Assembly (NCBI GenBank): GCA_036186865.1
Contig: AP025041.1
Span: forward strand, 38,744,257-38,808,256
Length of the DNA: 64,000 nucleotides
Direction: 5' to 3'
Source: Eustoma russellianum
Lineage: Eukaryota; Streptophyta; Magnoliopsida; Gentianales; Gentianaceae
In this document: positions 1-10,742 of the stretch, one piece after another
Position numbering within the stretch: the stretch's first letter is position 1
Layout of the letters: the number at the start of each line of letters is the position of its first letter
Notes under the pieces: generated by a model
Told to the model about the DNA's origin: nothing
The model's database searches: none
What the model saw: the letters and a program-made list of their open reading frames with translations, nothing else
Made by a program: the position numbers and the translations under genes

Positions 1-288
1 TGTGAGACAAGTTGTCTTCACCTTCTTTTTCATTTTCCTTTTCTTTTTCTTTCATGTATGTATTTTATTTTCTTTTTATTTAAGGTAGTATAATATTGTT
101 GTGTCATGTATTTCTTTTTGATTTAATTTATACTAATAGTTTAAGTTATTACTAACTAAGTTAATTTGAGCTTTTATTGTGTGGATTCAAACATTTATGA
201 TATATTTGCTAATGAATCGTACACCTATAAGATTATGTTTACGGTATTGGAGGTTGATACTACATAACGAATTTTCCGGGCTGTAACA
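1..288 (-). repeat. 3' LTR of element 1 (end only)
   Basis: Matches 8641-8892 of the other LTR with a few substitutions. It contains about 40 bp (around 211-251) that are missing from the other LTR but present in element 2, so the other LTR carries the deletion. On minus it opens with TGTTACAGCCC, the expected TG end. Confidence 0.92.
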
Positions 289-300
289 TTCTCCCCCCTT
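289..300 (-). other. Polypurine tract of element 1
   Basis: On minus this reads AAGGGGGGAGAA directly against the TG of the 3' LTR, the usual plus-strand primer position for Ty3 elements. Confidence 0.85.
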
Positions 301-305
301 ATAAA

Positions 306-325
306 AAGTTTCGTCCTCGAAACTT
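306..325 (-). other. Hairpin beside the polypurine tract, element 1
   Basis: Perfect 8-bp stem (AAGTTTCG/CGAAACTT) around a 4-nt loop, lying between the pol stop codon (333-335) and the polypurine tract. The same hairpin is at 15728-15747 in element 2, with a compensated base pair, and at 33015-33034 in the non-coding element. Confidence 0.7.
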
Positions 326-332
326 ACGTACC

Positions 333-3300
333 TCATACAAAGAGTTGTGGATATTGTTTCTGCATTTGCTGTTCCGGCTCCCAAGTCGCTTCTCGTTCAG
401 TATGATTACTCCATTGTACTTTCACAAATGAAATTGTCCGTCTCCTTAACACTTGCTCTTTACGGTCCACAATCCGTATGGGAACTTCTTCATACGTAAC
501 GTCATCTTTAATAGCCACGGGTTGCTGCTCCAGTATATGATCCGGATCGTGTACATATCGTCGTAACTGGGATACGTGAAACACATTATGAACCTGAGAT
601 AATGTAGGAGGTAAGGCCAACCGGTATGCAACAGTCCCAACTTTCTCTAGTATCTCATAAGGGCCAATAAATCTAGGGCTCAGTTTCCCTTTAATCCCAA
701 ATCTACTCACGCCTTTTGTCGGTGAAACTCGCAAATATACTTTCTCGCCTACTTCAAACTCAATCGGTCGTCTCTTTGTATCTGCCCAGCTTTTGCTTCG
801 ATCTTGTGCAGCCTTCAATCTTTCACGTATCATTTTAATCTTCCCCAATGTCTGTTCTACCAGTTCTGGGCCCATAATGGCTCTCTCGCCAACCTCATCC
901 CAGTACAACGGATATCGACACTTTCTTCCATATAATGCTTCAAATGGTGCCATACCTATAGAACTGTGATAGCTGTTATTGTATGAGAATTCAATCAACT
1001 TCACTGATTTGTCCCAGCTAACCTTGAAATCTAAAGTGCAAGCGCGTAGCATATCTTCCAATGCTTGTATGGTACGTTCTGACTGTCCATCGGTCTGCGG
1101 ATGGAATGCTATACTCATCCGGAGTTCGGTACCCATGGCATTTTGGTAAGATTTCCAAAATCGTGAAGTAAAACGTGGATCTCTATCGCACACGATACTG
1201 ACAGGTGTTCCATGTAAGCTAACTATCTCATTCATATACATACTCACCAGCTTTTCTATGGATGTCTGGATTGACATGGATAAGAAATGTGCCGATTTAG
1301 TGAGACGATCCACGATCACCCAAATCGCATCATTACCGTTGCGAGTCTTAGGAAGTCCGGTAACAAAATCCATCGTAATATGCTCCCGTTTCCACTCCGG
1401 AATCTCTAATGGCTGTAATAGTCCTGCCGGCCTCTGATGTTCTGCTTTAACTTGTTGACAAGTATGACATCTCTCCACAAACTCCGCAATGTGACGCTTC
1501 ATGCCGTTCCACCAATAATTTCTTTTAAGATCCTGATACATCTTTGTTGCTCCCGGATGTATAGATAACCGTGAGTTGTGAGCTTCTGTCATGATCTCTC
1601 TTTTAATTCCATCAATGTTTGGCACACACAATCTCCCTTTGAACCAAAGACTGCCATCATTATGCAACTGAAAATCCTTCACCGGTCGTTCTTCAAACTG
1701 CTTGACAATGATCATTAACTCAGAATCATTCTTTTGCGCCTCTTTAATCCTATCAATTAAAGTGGGAGTGATCATTAATTTAGTCAGAATATTTGCTGTT
1801 GAGTCAACCACATCCAATCCAAACTCGGCTATCTCTCTCTCTAGAGGCGTCTGCCTAGCATGACTTGACTTCCTACTCAATGCATCTGCCACTTTATTCG
1901 CCTTACTCGGATGATAGTGGATAGCGAGATCATAGTCTTTCATCAATTCTAACCATCTTCGCTGCCTCATATTTAATTCTTTTTGGGTGAAAAGATATTT
2001 CAAGCTCTTGTGATCCGTGTAGATTTTGCATCTCTCTCCATATAAATAATGTCTCCATATTTTAAGCGCAAATACAACTGCCGCTAATTCCAGATCATGA
2101 GTAGGATAATTCTGTTCATAGGGTTTCAACTGTCTTGACCCATATGCGATTACTCGTTCTTCCTGCATTAATACACAACCTAGTCCATTCTTCGAAGCGT
2201 CGCTATATACCACGAATCCCTCTCCTGAGATTGGTTGTGCTAATACTGGTGCCGATGTCAATTTCTTCTTCAGTTCAGTGAAGCTATGTTCGCAATCAGA
2301 AGTCCAATCATATCGCGTCTTTTTCTGCGTCAATCGAGTTAATGGAACTGCAATCCGTGAGAATCCCTCAACAAACTTCCTATAATAACCTGCAAGTCCT
2401 AAGAAACTCCTGACCTCAGTCACATTTGTCGGCCTCAGCCATTCCGTAATAGCCTCAATCTTTTTCGGATCTACTGAGATACCATCCTTAGACACAACAT
2501 GACCCAAAAATGCAACACTTTGGAGCCAAAATTCGCACTTGCTAAGTTTAGCATATAACTACTTCTTTTTTAATACATTCAGTGTTATTCTTAGATGCTC
2601 TGCATAGGTATCTTCATCCGGTGAGTATATTAGAATATCATCAATAAATACCACCACGAACTTATCCAACTGATCCCAAAATACTGTGTTCATCAAATCC
2701 ATGAATGTTGCGGGTGCGTTGGTCAAACCAAATGGCATCACTAAGAACTCATAATGTCCATACCTTGTACGAAAAGCAGTCTTAGCGATATCTTCCGACT
2801 TGATCTTCAACTGATGGTAACCAGGGCGAAGGTCAATCTTGCTGAACACTTTAGCTCCCCTTAATTGATCGAACAAATCGTCGATTCGAGGCAGTGGATA
2901 TCTATTTTTTATAGTGATTTTATTCAGCTCTCGATAATCAATGCAGAGTCGCATGCTGCCATCTTTCTTCTTAACGAACAACACTAGAGCTCCCCATGGT
3001 GATACACTTGGCCGTATAAACTTCTTATCTATCAATTCTTGCAACTATGATTTCAATTCCTTTAATTCGGCTGGGGCCATTCTATGCGGTGCCTTTGAGA
3101 TTGGTTCAGCTCCTGGAAAGACATTAATCTCGAATTCAATCTCCCTGTCCGGAGGCAAACTGGGTAGATCATCTGGAAATACATTTGTGAACTCCTTGAC
3201 TACTGGAATACTGTCAATTGATAGGGTCTCGAAATCCTTGCCAAGAGTATACACAAGGAATCCTTCGCTACCCTTCTTTAGTAATTGTAATGCTTTTGCT

Positions 3301-3700
3301 GCTGTCAGATAAATATTATGTGATATCTTTTTCATCTTGGAGTTCCCTTGATAAATCACTTCTTCTCGCATTGGATCCTTAATCATCACACGCTTACCAC
3401 GACAATCAATGTAGGCATGGTGTTTGAACAACCAATCCATGCCTAGAATAAGGTCGAAATCCCCAATCTGTATAGGAATTAGGGTAACTTCGAACTTCTG
3501 TCCTCCCATTTCTATCTCGCAATTCTTATATATATGATGTGAAATGATCACTTGATCACCAGCTGCTTGAACGCGATAAGGCGTATCCAGCCTAGTCGAG
3601 CAACTATCAAGGTTCTTAGCAAACCTTTTCGATACAAAGGAATGGCTTGCACCACTATCAAATAATACGTTGGCAGGTATGTTGTTTGTTAATATAACAC
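333..3700 (-). pseudogene. pol: pol of element 1: protease, RT, RNase H, integrase, chromodomain
   Basis: Begins at the intron acceptor at 3700. Domains in order on minus: aspartic protease with LFDSGASHSF (about 3680-3640); reverse transcriptase 3045-2560 with active site FIDDILIYS; RNase H with VYSDASKNG and YTDHKSL; integrase with its HHCC zinc finger (CHTCQQ) and the DDE residues in MDFVTGLP, CDRDPRF and SERTIQ; then a chromodomain-like C-terminus with VKVQW and ATWEPEQ. It makes the enzymes that copy element RNA into DNA and insert it in chromatin. Two in-frame stops (TAG at 3045-3047 and TAG at 2559-2561, just after the RT core) break the polyprotein; there is no frameshift. The frame is continuous with gag only if the 77-bp intron is removed. 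Confidence 0.9.
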
Positions 3701-3777
3701 CTGAGGCAATTCATAATTCAAATATGCAATCCCGAATCAAGCAGATAATATTATAAACTTTTCAAAATGAATTATAC
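3701..3777 (-). other. Putative intron between gag and pol, element 1
   Basis: A 77-nt AT-rich segment with GTATAA at the donor and CCTCAG at the acceptor. It interrupts a conserved reading frame between the gag zinc knuckle and the protease. Its length is not a multiple of three. Joining 3778 to 3700 restores protease in frame with gag, whereas unspliced RNA stops at 3737, 12 codons into the segment. Element 2 has a same-length segment with the same borders at 19070-19146. Confidence 0.8.
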
Positions 3778-4942
3778 CTGTCACCACGTCTGGGGCTTCC
3801 AGAACCTCTTCATCTGTCATCACATGTACTCTGGCATTGGCCCTTGGGCCATCTCTCTGCTGAGGTGCGGCCCTCTGGGGTCCCTTCCTGGGTTCAGAAC
3901 AATCTCTGATCATGTATCCAGTCTTTCCACAATTGAAACATGCTCCAGTCTTCAATAAACAGTCTCCCCTATGTTGTCGCTGACAAGTGGCACACTTAGG
4001 TATCGCAGCTACCTGTGGGGGAGGTTGTGGCTTCGGTGGCTGAAAATTTGGTTGATGTGCACGTCCACCATCTCTTTTAGCAGTCTTAGTCCAATTACTG
4101 GATTGGCCGTCTCCAAAATCTTGGGGCCTTTTTCCCCGGCTGTCAGAATCGCGCCTGATGATGTCCCTTTCTACTCGATAACAGGCATCCAGCAATTCAC
4201 CAAAATCCTTCGGGTTGGCATTCAAAATCCAAGTGCGAATGCGTGGGTTCAGTCCTCTTTCAAACTTAATCATTTTCAGTTGTTCATCTCCCATAATTGC
4301 TGGAATATATCTTCCCAATGCGGTAAATCAGTTGGCATAGTCCGCCACTGTCATCCCTGACGTCTGCATTAGAGACTCAAACATCCCTATTTTCTTCAAA
4401 GTAACTGATGGTGGAATGTAGAATTTGCGAAACTCTCTCAGAAACCGTTCCCAAGTAACTGGAGCTGGCAAATGCTGCAAATTAGTGGTCCACCATTCAT
4501 CAGCTTCACCAGTCAGAAAAGGCTTGATAACCTGAGCTTGTATCTCCTCTGGTATTTGAATCAGCTCAAAATTATTATGTACTTCTTTTAGCCATTTCTC
4601 AGCTATGTCAGGGTCAGATCCACCTTCAAAGTTAGGAATGCGGGCCTTCTTCAATTCCCCGTAAAAGAAACGAGTACCCTTCTGTGGTGGAGGTGGTGGC
4701 GGTGGCGGTGGAGGTGTCGCATGATTCTGGTGGCCGTTGTTACCTACCGCCTGTCCTATCTGTACCAAAGCTTGCAGAACAGCCTGCTGAAAATCTCCCT
4801 GACCCTGTTGCTGTGAGGGTGGAGGCACCTGTTCAGTGTAAAATGGAACAGGTCCTGTCTGCGGGGGTATCTGTGATGGTGGAGGAGGGGGTAACTGTGC
4901 AGGTCTGTCAGCACGCGGTCTTCCTCTAGGTCGTGGAGACAT
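3737..4942 (-). pseudogene. gag: gag of element 1
   Basis: Structural capsid/nucleocapsid protein. The start at 4942 is the first ATG after the leader and opens with MSPRPRGRPRADRP. A proline-rich N-terminus with a poly-Pro run is followed by the retrotransposon gag core (motifs TRFFYGELKK, WLKEV, WERFLREF), a basic linker and a zinc knuckle. A nonsense TGA at 4328-4330 splits the frame; element 2 has CGA (Arg) at the same codon. The knuckle reads CFNCGKTGYMIRDC, so the expected His of CX2CX4HX4C is Tyr, while element 2 keeps His. The unspliced frame ends at 3737, inside the intron. Confidence 0.88.
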
Positions 4943-5215
4943 CCTATTGAATGCAGCATCATTAGTAATAATTTACAATTGAAATCAATTTGTCTTCCTG
5001 ACTAATTCAGAATTAGAAATTTTTTTTAGGAACTTAATAATCCAAGCAAAACTTTTAAATGTTATTTAACTATCCCTAACTATTCTAAGGATTCTAATCT
5101 AGGGATATCACTCTTGGTCCAAGATCATAACTTAAGTTCTAGGATCATCACTTAACTTCTAAATGCTTACTTTACTGTTCCCGCCGTGGATCTAGAGCCA
5201 TGCTCTGATACCAAC
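4943..5215 (-). other. Leader and primer binding site, element 1
   Basis: About 270 bp between LTR and gag ATG with no coding content. On minus, 5213-5202 reads TGGTATCAGAGC, complementary to the 3' end of plant initiator tRNA-Met, two bases from the LTR edge. Confidence 0.85.
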
Positions 5216-6171
5216 TGTAGCGCCCCGCCCGAAACCATAGTTCCGGTTCAGTACACCCGCCATACTCTACTCCATAGAGTACAAGGCGTCGATACCATAC
5301 ATGTGCATGTCAACATGAATTGTAATCGATATAGCGGAAGCAACTTGTAATAAGCTCACGACACACATAATATTATTACAAACCGTTCAAATCCACACAA
5401 CCACAAATACAGCTTCTCACGATAACTTTATTACATCACCATAAAATAAAGCTCACACAACAGGTACATAGCGTCAGCCTACATCTTCGCTCACGGATAC
5501 TCTATTTGGGGTTCCTCCTCAATGAACACGGCATCAGGGTCCCTGTTCTCTGAAATGTTAAGAGGCAAGTATGAGCGATAACCACCGTCTTTTAATCGCT
5601 CAGCAAATAATCTTTTTAGATACTTCATGTGGATCATACATGGAAAGGCAAGTATTAATAAAGTAATAATGTAATTACACCTCCATTTATAAATGGCAGC
5701 ATTATATATAAAGATAAAATAGAACATAAGATTTTACCTCATACCTGAGAGGTCATATCATTCTTCTTCAGCATAATCTTAATCTACCTTTCGTACTTGA
5801 ATACTAATCCATCTTACACTAAGGTCATAACTTGCATTCATTACATCTACGTGCATGATCTTCCTTAATCGTCTTAAGGCATAATGTTCGTACGAATATT
5901 GTAATCCTCACCTAAGGGACATGATCATGACATGATGCATAAAACATGGCTTTTCATAAAATGACTTTTAGTAAACATGACTTTTCATAAACATGACATG
6001 ATTTTCATAACTTGCATAACATGACATTTTCATAACATGAAGACATAACATTTTCATCGTTGGCTATAGCACTTTTCATAAGAATAATAACGCATGACAT
6101 GCCAAATGATTCCCCATCTAGTACATGTTCAACATAACATATGAACATCGGTACATGTGCTAACGGTGACG

Positions 6172-6269
6172 CATTATGACTGAGATCCCGTGTCCCAGAC
6201 CCGGTGTTACACCCAGCCATAACGTAAACATGGGCCCCTGACACCTACCACTCCGGTCCCGATGTCAGG
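6172..6269 (-). other. Hairpin block in LTR of element 1
   Basis: Two foldbacks. CATTATGACTG (6172-6182) pairs with CAGCCATAACG (6214-6224); its two A-C mismatches become U-G wobbles in minus-strand RNA, the transcribed sense. CCTGACA (6237-6243) pairs perfectly with TGTCAGG (6263-6269). Counterparts exist in both LTRs of element 2. Confidence 0.55.
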
Positions 6270-6944
6270 ACAGCGCTACAACATAACATAACATAACATG
6301 GTCATAACATAACATGGGTCATTGGAATCATTCGTTTCATGTTTATTATTCCTTTGCATATGAACTTTAAAACATGTGATTCAAAACATAACTTTTCAAA
6401 CTTTGATTTCATGCAACATGAGACTCGGTCAATTGAAGGCACTTAGGTCATTCTACCTTTTATAACATCATCACTTACTTAATTTCCTCCTACATGTCAT
6501 AACCTAAAGGAAATCACACTTTGACCATCATGAATGGCCATTCGGCCATAGCATCTCCAAATCAGCCCATTTTCACGATTTTCATTCAACAACACTTTCG
6601 TAACATCTATTACATACATGTATTTCATAATTCATAACTTAAATGACTACATCATGAAAATTTCTAATTTCTTTACATTTCATCTAAGATTTCATGACTT
6701 ACATTTTATCATAACCTATTTATGTTAGCATATATATAACATGTAACATATCATGTGCGTACATTGTAAAAGTTAGTAGTCTTAGAATTACACATACATA
6801 AATATGGCCTATTTATGTTTCATACTTTTCATAACCTAATTTACATATTTAACTTACTTTCCTAACTTAACATATTCATCATATATACATATATGCTTGT
6901 ATAAAAATATAATAAAATCACTTTGTCACCAAGGCCTAAGGGCC

Positions 6945-6946
<2 letters not shown>

Positions 6947-7016
<70 letters not shown>
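6947..7016. repeat. (TA)n microsatellite
   Basis: About 70 bp of pure TA inside the LTR, flanked by further AT-rich subrepeats. Confidence 0.95.
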
Positions 7017-7018
<2 letters not shown>

Positions 7019-7841
7019 TTTTATGATATATTATATATATCCAAAACTTATTCATTTTCATAGCTTACTATATTCATCATATATACATATATATATGTAT
7101 AAAATATATTGGATTCACTTTTTGTCATTTAGGCCTATGGCCGAATATTTATATATAGTATATATATAAATGTAAATCATTTTACGATATATTGTATAAT
7201 ATTCAAAACTTATTCATTTTCATAGCTTAACATATTCATCATATACACATATATGTACTTGTACAAAATATAATGAAATCATTTTGTCATCAAGGCCCTA
7301 AAGGCCGAATATGTATATATACTATATATACACTTATAAAATCTTTTTACTGTATAGTATGTAGTACACCAATACTTAATCATTTCCTCTCTTTAAAATA
7401 TATATATTACACATATATACACATAAAACATATAAATTCATATTTTAACCTTGAAATGGCTCTAAGACCGAATTGTATATGTTGTTTACACATATACATA
7501 ACTAACGTATATATATTTATATATATATATACCCATAAACAGTGAGATATATATATATATATATATAAACACACATAAACTTATTCATTTTTAAGTCTTG
7601 AGCATACATATTACACATATGCATACATACATATAGATCCGTATATGTACATACATAGATCTATACACCTATACGTATATATATATAAACCGTATGTGTA
7701 TATATATTATACATCAAAAACCGAATGTGTAAATATATATATATACATTGATACTCAAAACCAATTGTGTATATAAATATACATTTATACATCTATACAT
7801 ACTTATATGTAGATCTATACACTTATACATATATATATATA

Positions 7842-7851
7842 NNNNNNNNNN
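7842..7851. other. Assembly gap (10 N)
   Basis: Ten Ns within an AT/GT microsatellite of the LTR; the true gap size is unknown. Confidence 0.99.
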
Positions 7852-8892
7852 TAATATGTATATATGTATGCGTGCTTATATATATAGCGTATATATATGT
7901 ATTTAGTGTGCGTGTGTATATAGTGTATATATGTATATACTTAACACTCAATATATAGATCTATACTTTCTTGAAAAGGGAGTCTTGAACATACTACATG
8001 ATGATCCAATTTTGATATAAACATAAATACTTGTGAATTGTAAAGCCATGAAGGATCTAGGAAGAGTACTTGCCTTGGTTCACTTTTCTTACACTTAGAT
8101 GATGGTTCCTTCACTTTGTTTGGAAGAGAGTTCTTCTTCCTTGCTTCCTAGTATACATGGTTTTTAGGGTTTAAATGAAGGGTTAGTGAGCAACTTATGA
8201 AACTAAATATATATTGAAGAATCAAACTTAAACTTCATAAAGTTCTTACCTTGATTGTCTTTGATCCTAGATGCTACACCCTTCTTGAATCTTTCTTGGT
8301 TGATGGAGTGTTTGTAGTACTTGATTTGAGTGATGTTGGTGTGAAGAAAGGAGAAAAAAATGTTCTCCTTGTTGAAGCTATAACTTTTGGCCAAGAGGGG
8401 AAGAAGGGAGTGTTGGAGTGTTCTTGAGTTTTCTTGAAGATAGGATGAAATTGGTTGGTTGAAGATGTATTATTTGAGGGGTTGAAGAAGAAATAATTTT
8501 TCTACTTTCTATGGGGGGTGGCCGGCCATGTTGGTGGAGGAATGAGGTGGGAGACAACCTTTAGACAAGTATGGGTGTAATGAATGAGTTTTATGACAAG
8601 ATTCCTAAGCATGCTATTTTTTTATGTCAAATGTTTAAAGTGTGAGACAAGTTGTCTTTACCTTCTTTTTCATTTTCCTTTTCTTTTTCTTTCATGTATG
8701 TATTTTATTTTCTTTTTATTTAAGGTAGTATAATATTGTTGTGTCATGTATTTTTTTTTGATTTAATTTATACTAATAGTTTAAGTTATTACTAACCAAG
8801 TTAATTTGAGCTTTTATTGTGTGGATTCAAACATTTATGATATATTTGCTAGTAAGGTTGATACTACATAACGAATTTTTCGGGCTGTAACA

Positions 8893-9363
8893 GCTATAGT
8901 CTAGTACACACTATAGTCTTTTGTTTTTGATCTTTGGTACACACATAGCATGTTAGGTGTGTACCGTATAGATACTTTTGTCATTTTCATGTAAATATCG
9001 TCCGGGCAATATGTTGCCTTCACGGTTCATCTTCTATTTTGTTTTGGCTTTAATGGCAAGCAGCATGTTGCTTCGCCATCTTTTAACCATTGTATGTGTT
9101 GCACCTCCATTAAGGTGTATTTTCGGGTCAAGGTTCGCCTTAGCCCCATTGGGTATTACTATTTACATTTTTCCCAAAAAAATAAATGTAAGAGGTATGC
9201 ATCTTAGACCAAAGACAAAAACAAAAAAAAGAAAAATATTGGGCTTCGACTTCAGTCATTAAGAATTATGCATGGTCATTAGGTAATGGTAGATATCTGC
9301 AATTATAAAATATAGTAAAGGTAATTGCAAGTACCCAATTAAGTAAACAGAAATTACACTTAT
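8893..9363. other. Unassigned spacer
   Basis: Between element 1 and the interrupted SINE. No domain, splice pattern or repeat I can name. It may be old transposon sequence. Confidence 0.5.
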
Positions 9364-9380
9364 CGTCAACCAACTATGTA

Positions 9381-9464
9381 AAAGGGTGTTTCTGGTGTAT
9401 CAGGATTCTGTTTTGCGAGAGATCTGAGAAAGGTTCGGATCGCTTCGTGATTTGATATACGTAG
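9381..9464 (-). repeat. Au-type SINE, 3' part (interrupted)
   Basis: Matches the minus-strand copies at 61801-61975 and 63958-64000. Continues at 24002-24104 after element 2. Flanking target duplications are CGTCAACCAACTATGTA (9364-9380) and a 15/17 match at 24105-24121, which proves the two halves were one insertion. Confidence 0.85.
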
Positions 9465-10337
9465 TGTACTGCTCCGCCCGAAACTAGGGTTTCAGCACAG
9501 TGCACCCGCCATACTCTACTACGAGTAGTACAAGGCGTCGATACTATACATATGCATGTCGACATGAATCGTAATCGATATAGCGGAAGCAACATAAAGA
9601 TAAGCTCATGTCACGCATAATAATACAAATCGTTTAAGTGCTTACAAAACATAAAGTACAATGTCTCACGATAGTCTTATTACATCATAATAAAATAAAG
9701 CTCAACACAGCAAGTACATAGCTCCGGCCTACATCTCAGCTCACGAGTACTCTAGTTGGGGTTCCTGCTCAATGAACAAGGCGTCAGGGTTCCTGTTCTC
9801 TGAAATGTTATGAGGCAAGTATTAGCGATAGCCAATCTTTTAATCGCTCAGCAAGTAATCTTTCTAGTACTTCATGTGGATCATACATGGGGAGACGGGG
9901 TGACAGATAATAATATCATAATAACGAGCATAAATAATCACATCTTCATTTACAAATAATGGTATGATACAATAATAAAACAAAGCATAAGAATTTACAT
10001 CATACCTTAGAGATCATATCTTTCTTCCTCAGCATATCCCTAGCACACCTTTCTATACTTATGTACTAATCCAATCATCACATTTACATGCGTAATCTTC
10101 CTTAATCATCTTAAGGCATAATGAACTTATGGACATTCTAACCCTATCTGAAGGAACATGATCATAACATGATGCATAAGACATGACTTTTCATAACATG
10201 ATTTTTCATAAAATCACTTTTCATAAACTTGACGTGATTTTCATAACTTGCGTAAAATGACATTTTCATAATCATGGGGATATAACATTTTCATTATTGG
10301 ATATAGCACTTCTCTATAAGAATAATAACGCAAGACA
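9465..10337 (-). repeat. 3' LTR of element 2, outer part
   Basis: Aligns to the start of the right LTR (20595 onward). Left edge is TGTACTGCTCC where the other copy has TGTAGCGCCCC. Interrupted at 10338. Confidence 0.88.
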
Positions 10338-10703
10338 TGTTGAGAAAAAGGGGTTTGAATGATTTACAAAGATATATGATTTAAATAACGTGCGCCAAAG
10401 AAATGCATGATATATTTTATGTCTTGACACGTTTTTGCAACAAATTTGCCTTATATAGTTTATATATGATGTTGTCGTACTAACAAGACATGAAGCTTTA
10501 AAACTTACATCAAATGGCAAACCATTTTTTGTGTTTGAACTATTTTCAGGTGCCACCACTAATGAATTAAACTAGTTCATTAAGTGAAGTATTTAGTTAA
10601 ATGAACCAAGTAGTTCATTGAATGGAGAAATATTTGGAGAAGGCATAAAACAACAAACATGGAAATGGAAAGTCTTCTTCCTCCCTTAATCACACATTTC
10701 CAA

Positions 10704-10742
<39 letters not shown>

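Larger units (their letters stand above)
1..8892 (-). mobile_element. Ty3/gypsy chromovirus (Tekay/Del type), element 1
   Basis: A nearly complete LTR retrotransposon read on the minus strand: 5' LTR 5216-8892, tRNA-Met primer site, leader, gag, a 77-bp intron, protease, reverse transcriptase, RNase H, integrase with C-terminal chromodomain-like tail, polypurine tract, and the last 288 bp of the 3' LTR. Order PR-RT-RH-IN is diagnostic of Ty3; the chromodomain-like end of pol and the structure beside the polypurine tract point to the Tekay/Del lineage. The rest of the 3' LTR lies before the window, so the target duplication cannot be tested (right flank begins GCTAT). Three in-frame nonsense codons make it non-autonomous, although no frameshift is seen once the intron is removed. 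The two LTR ends differ by few substitutions plus a roughly 40-bp deletion in the 5' LTR near 8851, so it is probably younger than element 2. Confidence 0.93.
5216..8892 (-). repeat. 5' LTR of element 1
   Basis: 3677 bp, with TGTAGCGCCCCG at its left edge and GTAACA at its right edge on plus (TG...CA on minus). Unusually long for Ty3. It holds a block of hairpins (6172-6269), a long AT-rich domain with diverged subrepeats containing AAGGCC...CCGAATAT (6900-7960), a pure (TA)n run at 6947-7016 and the assembly gap. No gene is supported inside it. Confidence 0.9.

Noticed and set aside
6005..6244. Minus ORF repeated in three LTR copies (also 13158-13346, 21473-21661), opening MSGAHVY or similar
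   Set aside because: It overlaps the conserved hairpin block; no start context, no shared stop and no known domain. Conservation is explained by the LTR being repeated.
6897..7958. ORFs rich in Tyr-Ile
   Set aside because: Translations of TA microsatellites; the same holds for 13893-14123, 39887-40507, 50624-51025 and 53073-53585.
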